This document shows positions 41,216-48,452 of a stretch of 64,000 bases of DNA, in pieces. The notes under the pieces are model-generated. The model searched no databases. It saw nothing but the letters and a program-made list of their open reading frames with translations, and had not been told where the DNA came from. Within the stretch, counting starts at the first letter, position 1; each line of letters starts with the position of its first letter. The translations under genes were made by a program, and so were the position numbers. This stretch comes from Micavibrio sp. UBA5572 (lineage in GTDB: Bacteria; Pseudomonadota; Alphaproteobacteria; Micavibrionales; Micavibrionaceae). The stretch spans positions 345,085 through 409,084 of the forward strand of contig DIMG01000016.1 of NCBI GenBank assembly GCA_002425415.1. Reading direction: 5' to 3'.

Positions 41216-43081
41216 ATGTCTGACAATAGCTGGCTGAAAGGCCGTACCGTTGTTTATAATCCTGTTCCGAAAGCTCCGCCGAAACCGAGACGGTTTCATA
41301 TCGGTCGGATTCTATGGACGGCATTAAAACGTACTTGCATCGTGATTGGTGCAGTTGTTCTTTTTTCTGCTGTCATCGGTGTCTGGTCTGCCGTTCGTTC
41401 GGGGCATAAAAATGTTCCAGCGATGCCGGATCAAATGGTTTTGACGCTGACTTTATCCGGACATATCCCCGAAGAAAGCGGTATGTCTCAATATATGGCG
41501 TTGCTTAATTTTCGTGATGAAGAATTGACGTTTAATGCTCTGGTTGATGCGATTGAGCGGGCGGCTGTTGATCCCCATGTTAAAGCGTTGGCTTTTAAAG
41601 TATCGAGTGCTGGGTATGATATTTCCCAGCTTCAAGAAATTCGTCAGGCCGTTTTGAATTTCAAGGCAACCGGTAAAAAAACTTATATCTATTCCGAATC
41701 TTATGGCGGTTCGGGGTATGGTTTGGGGCTTTATTATCTGGCTTCGGCTTTTGATGAAATATGGATGCAACCGGTTGGCGTTGTGTCCGTTGGTGGTGTA
41801 AGTGCCGAGATGCCATTCTTTAAAGATGTCATGGAAAAATACGGTGTTGAAGCCCAGTTTTTTCAGCGCAAGGAATATAAAAATGCAATGGAGCATTTGA
41901 CATCTTCCAAAATGAGTGAAGCTTCCCGTGAGGAAACACAAGGTCTGATTGATAATCTGGCAACGCAGTTGATTGCTCCGATTAAGGCTGATCGTCAAAA
42001 AATAGCGCAAAATTTTGATGGGCTTTTGAATCTTGGAATGCTGACGGATGATGTTGCTTTGAAATCCGGTCTGATTGACAGAATGGATTATGAAGACGCT
42101 TTGATTGATTTTCTGGATAAGGCCTATCCAAATACCGATTTGTTTCCGATGGATTTATATGCGTCTGCCAAAACGCGCGATCATTTGGATAAGAATTTAT
42201 TGGGTGGAAAAAAAGTCAGTGTTGCTGTCATCCATGTCGACGGCATGATTGTCAGTGGCTCTTCTGGTCGATCGGCTTATGGATTGGAATCGTCTATGGC
42301 GGGGGCTGATGATATTGCCGGTGCCATTAAAACTGCGGCTCGTGACAAAAAAATTAAGGCAATCATTTTGCGGGTGAATAGCCCGGGTGGTAGTCCGAGC
42401 GCATCCGAGACCATTGCGCGGGCTGTGCATTGGGCAAAGGTGACCAAAAAGAAACCTGTTTATGTGTCCATGGGGGCTGTCGCTGCGTCTGGTGGATACT
42501 GGATTTCAACCGAGGCGACAAAGATCTATGCGATGGATTCGACATTGACCGGATCAATCGGTGTGGTTGGCGGGAAGATCAATCTTGAAAAGCTGTGGCA
42601 GAAATACGATGTGAATTGGGAACGTGTCAGCTATGGAAAAAATTCCAGCATGATGTCGATGAATACGCCGTTTTCTGACTCAGAGCAAAAACAATTCGAG
42701 CTGACGCTTGATAATGTTTACGACCATTTTATTGTGCGTGTCGCGCAGGGGCGGCGTTTAACGCGCGTTCAAGTCGAGGCTATTGCCAAAGGGCATGTCT
42801 GGACAGGGAAAGAAGCCAAAGAGAAAGGGTTGGTCGATGAAATCGGTGGGTTGAACAGTGTTTTGGATGTGGTTGCGGCAAAAAATGGCTTATCCTCCCG
42901 TCATGACTTGACGGTTTTGCATTTGCCGTCGGTGAATGATCCTTTTTCTGTTTTGTTCGAGTTGCTCAGTTCTGAAACCTTTTTACCGGATATAGTGGGA
43001 AAGGTCATATTATCGGTGCATTTGATGACCAATTCTCCGAGATTGGTTTATGATGCTGATCTTCCCCAGATCAAGGGGTAG
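41216..43081 (+). CDS. sppA: signal peptide peptidase SppA (long form)
   Basis: 621 residues, the 67-kDa type made of two S49 domains. One transmembrane helix near residues 38-58 (ALKRTCIVIGAVVLFSAVIG) anchors it, with the catalytic part in the periplasm. The general-base Lys is in FQRKEYKNAMEHLT (N-terminal domain), and the Ser nucleophile is in AVAASGGYWIST followed by TLTGSIGVVGGK (C-terminal domain). SppA degrades cleaved signal peptides. It is the last gene of the fabI operon, 38 bp after aroC. Confidence 0.95.
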   Translation: MSDNSWLKGRTVVYNPVPKAPPKPRRFHIGRILWTALKRTCIVIGAVVLFSAVIGVWSAVRSGHKNVPAMPDQMVLTLTLSGHIPEESGMSQYMALLNFRDEELTFNALVDAIERAAVDPHVKALAFKVSSAGYDISQLQEIRQAVLNFKATGKKTYIYSESYGGSGYGLGLYYLASAFDEIWMQPVGVVSVGGVSAEMPFFKDVMEKYGVEAQFFQRKEYKNAMEHLTSSKMSEASREETQGLIDNLATQLIAPIKADRQKIAQNFDGLLNLGMLTDDVALKSGLIDRMDYEDALIDFLDKAYPNTDLFPMDLYASAKTRDHLDKNLLGGKKVSVAVIHVDGMIVSGSSGRSAYGLESSMAGADDIAGAIKTAARDKKIKAIILRVNSPGGSPSASETIARAVHWAKVTKKKPVYVSMGAVAASGGYWISTEATKIYAMDSTLTGSIGVVGGKINLEKLWQKYDVNWERVSYGKNSSMMSMNTPFSDSEQKQFELTLDNVYDHFIVRVAQGRRLTRVQVEAIAKGHVWTGKEAKEKGLVDEIGGLNSVLDVVAAKNGLSSRHDLTVLHLPSVNDPFSVLFELLSSETFLPDIVGKVILSVHLMTNSPRLVYDADLPQIKG

Positions 43082-43114
43082 GTCAGAAGTGGCAGGTCAG
43101 ATGTTCTGGATTGC

Positions 43115-43145
43115 TTCGTCACGATGTTTCTTTCACAATGACGAA
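43115..43145. repeat. REP-like palindrome after sppA
   Basis: TTCGTCA (43115-43121) and TGACGAA (43139-43145) form a 7-bp stem inside GGATTGCTTCGTC ... CACAATGACGAA, followed by AGAGGCG and seven T. The wording resembles dispersed palindromes known from many alphaproteobacteria. Only one copy is seen here; it may also end sppA transcription. Confidence 0.4.
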
Positions 43146-43200
43146 AAGAGGCGTTTTTTTCACTCATAAGAACCAACGACAGGTTGGATAATGTTGGTTT

Positions 43201-45591
43201 TTACGGAGCTGAGGTTAAAAAACTTCCGGTGTTGACTGCGCTTGATGTGTCCATCCTATAAAGCTCGGAGATTTCGGAAGACGATAGGGCACGATTATAG
43301 ATTCTGGTATCATCCATTTTTCCATCAAGGAATCCCCCGCAGTTTGGTGGGCATGCCCCCCAAACATACCCCCCGATGTTAATAGTAGAAGAAGGTTTGA
43401 TTTGTGTGACAGGTGAAGAATCTGTATCTCTCGAAATACCGTTCAGGAACAATTCAGTAGCTCCATTGTTCCAAACAGCGGAAATATGTTGCCATATTCC
43501 ATCATTCACATTTTCTGGTGAAAACAATTCTATTACTGGATCAACAGGATAAGTTGAAGGCACAAACTTTACGTATGCTTTGGAAGTATAAATCCTCAAA
43601 GAGTAATAAGTACTAATTCTATTTATTAGATAACCGTTACTGTCTAAAGAATTCACCTTGGCAAGCAGCGTTAAAGTTTTATGATTCGTTATAGCGGATG
43701 CGTTTAAAAGGCTTATATAGTCATCAACCCCATCAAAATCGAGCGCCTCTTTGTTTGTCCCGGCAACCTGATTAGCCAGTGACAATCCCCCAAGAAGAGT
43801 TCCATCATTGCCTTGACCTGATCGGTCATAGGCGGTGGTGTTGGTTGTCCATTCTGTATCGAACGTCCAGTGGCCGACAAGGCCGTCATTAATTGGCGCG
43901 CCGTAATAGATTTGCGGGGCGATGCCGATGGAAGGGGCGTCGGTATCTGCCCCTGTTGCTTGTCCCCACCAGTTGTTTTGTGCTGCGAGCGTGCGCCCGT
44001 CATACTCTACGGCGAGGTCTTCGAGGGTGTTTCCTGCCAGAACGTTATTTCCTGTGCTTCCCAGTGATCCGCCACCGAGATCAACTTCGAATGTATCGTC
44101 CGTGTCATCATAGACTGCGATTCCGTGTTGGCTGTTCGATGTCATGACGCTGTTTTGCACCAAAGTTGATAATGCACCGTTGTTCGTTCCGTGGAGGTAA
44201 ATGCCCATGCGGGCATTTTGTGTTGTGACATCCTTGATCGTGATATTGGTTGCGCTTGCAGCGGCTCCATCGGCTTTGACTACAATTCCATCGCGTCCCG
44301 TCCCGCCGTTATCAACCGTAAGGCCTGCCACCGTAATATCATTGGCCGTGATCGTGACGCCGTCAAATCCTGCATTCACATTGCCGATTACCGGCGCTGC
44401 GCCGGCAGCGGCAATCAGAATTGACGTTGGGGTGCCGCCATTGGCTGTGGTCAAGCGCCCGCTGTCATAGATAAAATTTGTGCCGGAACCGATCAGTTGT
44501 TGTCCGGTTTTGTCCAAAAGGATGCCTTGATCCTGATTGGTGGAGGTGCCGTCCCCACGCCTTACATAAATAATGGTCTGTGCTGAAGCCGCGGCTTGAG
44601 CCGCGGCCAATGTGTTAAATGGATTGTCTATCGATCCGTTGCCGCCACCAGCTGCGGTATTGTCAACGGTCAAAACTTTTTGTGGTGCACCGGTCTCTTT
44701 GTTCAATACAGGCACGCGATTGCCTTGATCGGTCACAACGTCGCCTGTCACAATATCGATATCGCGTTCCGGACTTTCATCAAGACGAGAACGCAGCCCT
44801 TCGCGGCGATAGCTTTTTTTATTGCCGAAAGGAAGGCGGAAAGTGGCTTCCAAAAAGCCTTGGCTTCCCCGTTCGTCATCCTGTTGAAACCGCCCTCCGA
44901 TCTGGATGTTTTCTGTCACATCGGTTGAAAAGCGTGTCCGCCAACCCGCGACATCTTCGGTATGGTCTCCGTTAAAATAATAACCTCCTCCATAAATGCG
45001 AAAGCTGTCCGTATGATTTTTTATAAAATCAAAATGTTGTCCAAGCTCAAAACCAAGTTCCAAATCAAGGCCGTGTTGAGGCTCTTCGATCAATGTTCCG
45101 TTTGTATCCACTACAATGCCGGTTCCTACCAGTGTAGGTCCTTGAGGGTTGGCATTGGGAATCGAATACGTTTTTTCATGAGAGAGCGGCAAGTATCCGT
45201 TCAGACGTAAATCAATATTTTCCCCCAGCCATTCCACGCCGGTCGTAACTTGATGAAAATGGGATCCTCGCTCTGTGATCCGACGATCCAGCCAGCCATT
45301 CACACCCGCCACACCGTTGCCCAAAAGGGGCAGGGATATGATTTGCCGGTATCCGATCCCCAAATTTCCTTCACGATTATCCTGATCGTCGCCCATCATT
45401 CGAAAAGAGCCGTAAAGGACATTATTCAGAGTCTCGCTTTGTGCAAAAGGAACCCAAAATTCAGTCATAAGAATGGAACGCTCATCACCATATCGCCAGT
45501 TGACTTCTGCACGGCCTTTCAGATCCTCACCAGCCCATGCTGTGGAGGAAAGAAGAGAGACAAAAGAGACTGATAATAATAAATGACGCAT
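43201..45591 (-). CDS. inverse-autotransporter-like adhesin with beta-helix and LamG domain
   Basis: 796 residues. A signal peptide ends at AWA (residue 20). Residues about 25-275 read like the intimin/invasin-type beta-barrel (inverse autotransporter: NLGIGYRQIISLPLLGNGVAGVNGWLDRR, GVEWLGENIDLRLNGYLPLS, TFRLPFGNKK). Residues about 300-580 are a right-handed beta-helix (NPFNTLAAAQAAASAQTIIYVR, DGVTITANDITVAGLTVDN). The C-terminal 220 residues are a LamG / concanavalin-like jelly roll (GLVGHWTFD, DRSGQGNDGTLLGG, LDFDGVDDYISL, DDTRIYNRALSSSEI). A surface adhesin binding glycans is the likely role. Divergent from the SOS peptide gene. Confidence 0.85.
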   Translation of the reverse strand: MRHLLLSVSFVSLLSSTAWAGEDLKGRAEVNWRYGDERSILMTEFWVPFAQSETLNNVLYGSFRMMGDDQDNREGNLGIGYRQIISLPLLGNGVAGVNGWLDRRITERGSHFHQVTTGVEWLGENIDLRLNGYLPLSHEKTYSIPNANPQGPTLVGTGIVVDTNGTLIEEPQHGLDLELGFELGQHFDFIKNHTDSFRIYGGGYYFNGDHTEDVAGWRTRFSTDVTENIQIGGRFQQDDERGSQGFLEATFRLPFGNKKSYRREGLRSRLDESPERDIDIVTGDVVTDQGNRVPVLNKETGAPQKVLTVDNTAAGGGNGSIDNPFNTLAAAQAAASAQTIIYVRRGDGTSTNQDQGILLDKTGQQLIGSGTNFIYDSGRLTTANGGTPTSILIAAAGAAPVIGNVNAGFDGVTITANDITVAGLTVDNGGTGRDGIVVKADGAAASATNITIKDVTTQNARMGIYLHGTNNGALSTLVQNSVMTSNSQHGIAVYDDTDDTFEVDLGGGSLGSTGNNVLAGNTLEDLAVEYDGRTLAAQNNWWGQATGADTDAPSIGIAPQIYYGAPINDGLVGHWTFDTEWTTNTTAYDRSGQGNDGTLLGGLSLANQVAGTNKEALDFDGVDDYISLLNASAITNHKTLTLLAKVNSLDSNGYLINRISTYYSLRIYTSKAYVKFVPSTYPVDPVIELFSPENVNDGIWQHISAVWNNGATELFLNGISRDTDSSPVTQIKPSSTINIGGYVWGACPPNCGGFLDGKMDDTRIYNRALSSSEISELYRMDTSSAVNTGSFLTSAP

Positions 45592-45720
45592 ATAGAAAGA
45601 AATCCGGTATCCAAAGCAATACTTGGCATAGAGCTAAATGGTATCGTTTAACCTTAGCCATGTAAACCTTTCTTGAAATGGGCTTGCCGAAAATTTTTTT
45701 CAAATAGTCACAATACCCAC

Positions 45721-45764
45721 TTGTCTGTGTTCCTTATTTGTTCTATAAAGAACAAACACGGAAC
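45721..45764 (+). promoter_or_regulatory. SOS promoter with two LexA boxes
   Basis: TTGTCT (45721-45726), 17 bp, TATAAA (45744-45749) form a promoter. One LexA box GTTC-N7-GTTC lies at 45729-45743 and a second one on the opposite strand, GAAC-N7-GAAC, at 45750-45764. Both are exact to the alphaproteobacterial GTTC-N7-GTTC consensus, and the -10 lies exactly between them, so LexA bound to either would block RNA polymerase. Such an exact 8-base pattern is expected about once per 65 kb per strand by chance; two in 36 bp is not. Confidence 0.85.
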
Positions 45765-45804
45765 ACAACTTTGGTTGTGAAGTCAAAAGAAAAGAGAGGA
45801 TATT

Positions 45805-45897
45805 ATGTTTGGTTTACGCTTACGTTATTCGCTGCCTAGCACTCTGGTGACGCTGACACTGGTTGTTTATACATATTATCAAGCTTGGGCGGGGTAA
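45805..45897 (+). CDS. SOS-regulated 30-residue membrane peptide (SidA-like candidate)
   Basis: A 30-codon frame, ATG 45805 to TAA 45897, with AGAGAGGA four bases before the ATG. The peptide has a basic start (FGLRLRYS) and one apolar segment about residues 10-23 (PSTLVTLTLVVYTYY), ending QAWAG, so it should be a single-span inner-membrane peptide. It lies 40 nt after a LexA-boxed promoter. In Caulobacter, SidA is a 29-residue LexA-controlled inner-membrane peptide that halts division through FtsW/FtsN. Size, topology and regulation match; sequence relationship I cannot verify. It is convergent with mntH. Confidence 0.75.
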   Translation: MFGLRLRYSLPSTLVTLTLVVYTYYQAWAG

Positions 45898-45931
45898 TAG
45901 AAAGGTGTTGGAGAAAGATGCGAGGGAGGTT

Positions 45932-47257
45932 TTAGAGACTAGTTGCAACATCCCAGATCAGCTTGATGTTCAAGGTGATGAGGATGACGGCGATCAAGCT
46001 TGCTGAAGCTGTCATCCATTTTGGCGCTACGAGATTGCCCATTTTCATTTTATCTCTGGTGAACAGCACCAAGGGGACAACGGCAAAGGGGAGTTGTAGG
46101 CTTAAAATGACCTGAGAAAAGATCAGGAGTTGGGCTGTGCCGCTTTCGCCATATAAAATTGTGACAAACATGGCCGGAATGATGGCCAGACCACGTGTAA
46201 TCATCCGGCGAAGCCATGGTGGGAGACGGATATTGATAAAGCCTTCCATCACGATTTGTCCGGCCAAGGTGGCTGTGACGGTTGAATTCAACCCGCAGCA
46301 GAGTAAGGCGATGGCAAATAATGTGGCGGCCAATGATGTTCCCAAAAGGGGAACTAGCATGCTGTGGGCTTCTTGAAGTTCAGCTATGCCGTTATGTCCT
46401 GTTGTATAAAAGGTTGCGGCCGCCAAAATTAGAATCGAGGCATTGATCGTGAGGGCTAACATCAAGGCAATGGTTGAATCGAGTGAAGCAAAGCGGATGG
46501 CTGATTTTTTACTGGCCTCATCGTTATCGATGGCGCGGGTTTGTACGATGGATGAATGAAGATATAAATTATGGGGCATGACGGTTGCGCCGATAATTCC
46601 CAGAGCAATATAAAGCATGGCAGGGTTGGTTATGATCTCTGTCGAGGGGATAAATCCTGCCGCAACGCCCATCACATCGGGACGTGCCAGCCAGATTTGA
46701 ACGGCAAAGCATCCGAAAATGACAATCAGCAAGGTTATGATGAAGGCTTCAACCCATCGGAATCCAAGGCGTTGCAAGGCCAACACCAGCAGGACATCCA
46801 GACCGGTGATGAGAACACCCCATTCCATCGGGATTTGGAACAAAAGATAAAGGCCAATGGCAGTGCCGATTACTTCTGCCAGATCGGTGGCGCAAATGGC
46901 GAGTTCTGCCAAAATCCATAGAATAAAAGATACGGGTTTTGAATAGTTGTCACGGCAGGCTTGTGCCAGATCGCGTCCGGTGGCGATGCCTAGTCTGGCG
47001 CATAAAGATTGTAGAATAATCGCCATAATGTTTGAAATCAGGCAGACAGAGAGCAAGGTATAGCCGAATTGGGATCCTCCTGCCAGAGCTGTTGCCCAGT
47101 TTCCTGGATCCATATAGCCGACAGCAACCAGATAGCCAGGCCCCATAAAAGAAAGGAATTTTCGCCAGAATGATCCGTGTTTATGCACAGAAATACTGCC
47201 GTTTACTTCGGGCAGGCTTAATGTTTTTAAATGGGTGTGGAGATCCTGGGGAGTCAT
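45932..47257 (-). CDS. mntH: manganese/divalent metal transporter MntH (Nramp)
   Basis: A proton-coupled Mn2+ importer. 441 residues from ATG 47257 (the earlier in-frame start is a TTG with poor spacing; AAGGA is placed for the ATG). About 11 membrane helices with the Nramp signatures GPGYLVAVGYMDPGNWATALAGG (TM1 metal site, DPGN), ATVMPHNLYLHSSIVQTR (TM6, MPHN) and helical conserved parts after it. All metal-binding residues are present. Divergent from mntR; promoter and operator at 47283..47310. Confidence 0.97.
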   Translation of the reverse strand: MTPQDLHTHLKTLSLPEVNGSISVHKHGSFWRKFLSFMGPGYLVAVGYMDPGNWATALAGGSQFGYTLLSVCLISNIMAIILQSLCARLGIATGRDLAQACRDNYSKPVSFILWILAELAICATDLAEVIGTAIGLYLLFQIPMEWGVLITGLDVLLVLALQRLGFRWVEAFIITLLIVIFGCFAVQIWLARPDVMGVAAGFIPSTEIITNPAMLYIALGIIGATVMPHNLYLHSSIVQTRAIDNDEASKKSAIRFASLDSTIALMLALTINASILILAAATFYTTGHNGIAELQEAHSMLVPLLGTSLAATLFAIALLCCGLNSTVTATLAGQIVMEGFINIRLPPWLRRMITRGLAIIPAMFVTILYGESGTAQLLIFSQVILSLQLPFAVVPLVLFTRDKMKMGNLVAPKWMTASASLIAVILITLNIKLIWDVATSL

Positions 47258-47282
47258 ATTTAGCAATTCCTTTATATTTTGT

Positions 47283-47310
47283 ACTATACTATAAAGTTTA
47301 GCCTAGGCAA
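47283..47310 (-). promoter_or_regulatory. mntH promoter with overlapping palindromic operator
   Basis: On the minus strand TTGCCT (47310-47305), 16 bp, TATAGT (47288-47283). The 8-bp palindrome GCCTAGGC (47301-47308, extended symmetrically to TTTAGCCTAGGCAA with one mismatch) overlaps the -35, the right place for Mn-dependent repression by the neighbouring MntR. Confidence 0.55.
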
Positions 47311-47353
47311 CAGAATTGACAATGAGCAAAAGTTTGAGCATGATAGGAAAATG

Positions 47354-47803
47354 ATGGTCAGTAAAAACAAGATGTTCGATGATTCTTCTGCTCCTGCGGT
47401 GCGTGCCAAGGCGTTCGAATATGTCCGTAAAGCTCACCAGAGTGAGACGGCAGAAGACTATGTTGAGATGATAGCTGATTTAATCGCCGAAAAAGGTGAG
47501 GCGCGGGTGGTGGATTTGGCCGAAAATTTCGGTGTGTCCCATGCCACCGTCAACAAGATTATTGTGCGCTTGAACCGTGAAGGATTTGTGACCAATCGGC
47601 CTTATCGATCTTTGTTTTTAACCGAAGATGGAATGTTATTGGCCAAAGAATGTAAGGAACGTCATGATGTTGTGTTCCGTTTTTTATGTGCGCTCGGGCT
47701 TGATGAGAATACGGCGCGTCTTGATGCCGAAGGGGTTGAGCATCATGTTAGTCCGAAGACTTTGACTGCATTTCGGCGGTTTTTGAAAAAAAACGGTGCT
47801 TAA
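47354..47803 (+). CDS. mntR: MntR-type manganese-dependent transcription regulator (DtxR family)
   Basis: 149 residues. The N-terminal helix-turn-helix is EMIADLIAEKGEARVVDLAENFGVSHATVNKIIVRLNREGFV; wing VTNRPYRSLFLTEDGMLLAKE; a dimerisation helix with HDVVFRFLCALGLDENTARLDAEGVEHHVS, where His, Glu and Glu residues match the metal site of MntR. With Mn2+ it would repress mntH, its divergent neighbour. Start is uncertain: ATG at 47354 (AGGA five bases upstream), 47351 or further 5'. Its last 56 bp overlap the end of the convergent DedA gene. Confidence 0.9.
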   Translation: MVSKNKMFDDSSAPAVRAKAFEYVRKAHQSETAEDYVEMIADLIAEKGEARVVDLAENFGVSHATVNKIIVRLNREGFVTNRPYRSLFLTEDGMLLAKECKERHDVVFRFLCALGLDENTARLDAEGVEHHVSPKTLTAFRRFLKKNGA

Positions 47804-48377
47804 TTGCGGATAAAATAGCGGGTGAAGCCACGATTAAAATCAGAATTCCGATAAAGGGTAGTAAATATTTATCAATACTGGAATCTGGGATGAGTGTTCC
47901 GACATAGTATCCGAGCAATGGGACTCCTGCTGCCCAGACCAAGGCTCCTAATGCAGAATAAATTACAAAAAGTTTATAGTCCATGCGGGTCATTCCGGCG
48001 AGGAATGGAACCAACGTGCGGGCGAAGTGGATAAAGCGTGCGATGACCACTGTAAATGCGCCGTATTTTTGAAAAAATTCGTCACAGGTTTTTAAGTGGT
48101 GATCCTTGACCACACGGGACGCGTATTTTGATGATAAGATTTTTGGCCCCCAGCGTTTGCCGATTTCATATCCAACCAGATTTCCCAGAAAGGCTGCAAT
48201 AAAGCAACCAGGCAACATGACCCAGAGGTTGAATACATCTTGTCCTGCCAGAATGCCGATCGGAAAGAGGAGGCTGTCACCGGGCAAAAAGATGCCGAAA
48301 AAGAACGCGCCTTCGGTAAATAGAGCCGCCCATGTGCCGATATATCCTATCGTTTTGAGAAAAAGTATCATGTCCAT
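47748..48377 (-). CDS. DedA (SNARE-associated/VTT) family membrane protein
   Basis: 209 residues, five to six membrane segments. DedA family marks: TEGAFFFGIFLPGDSLLFPIGILAGQ near the start, CFIAAFLGNLVGYEIGKRWG, KYGAFTVVIARFIHFARTLVPFLAGMTRMDYKLF (the re-entrant helix with Arg and Gly) and VPLLGYYVGTLI. DedA proteins help maintain membrane potential and recycle undecaprenyl phosphate or flip lipids. Monocistronic. The 3' end overlaps mntR by 56 bp in convergent orientation. Confidence 0.93.
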   Translation of the reverse strand: MDMILFLKTIGYIGTWAALFTEGAFFFGIFLPGDSLLFPIGILAGQDVFNLWVMLPGCFIAAFLGNLVGYEIGKRWGPKILSSKYASRVVKDHHLKTCDEFFQKYGAFTVVIARFIHFARTLVPFLAGMTRMDYKLFVIYSALGALVWAAGVPLLGYYVGTLIPDSSIDKYLLPFIGILILIVASPAILSAIKHRFFSKTAEMQSKSSD

Positions 48378-48421
48378 GGGGGACAGAAATACAGTCTATG
48401 AATTACAAAAGCAATAAAAAG

Positions 48422-48448
48422 AAAAGCCCCGATTTTCGGGGCTTTTTA
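48422..48448. terminator. terminator after the pseudopilin operon
   Basis: AAAAGCCCCGA-TTT-TCGGGGCTTTT, an 11-bp stem, with T runs on both sides, ending the pseudopilin operon (-); it lies just upstream of the DedA gene, which is also on the minus strand. Confidence 0.93.
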
Positions 48449-48452
48449 GAAA

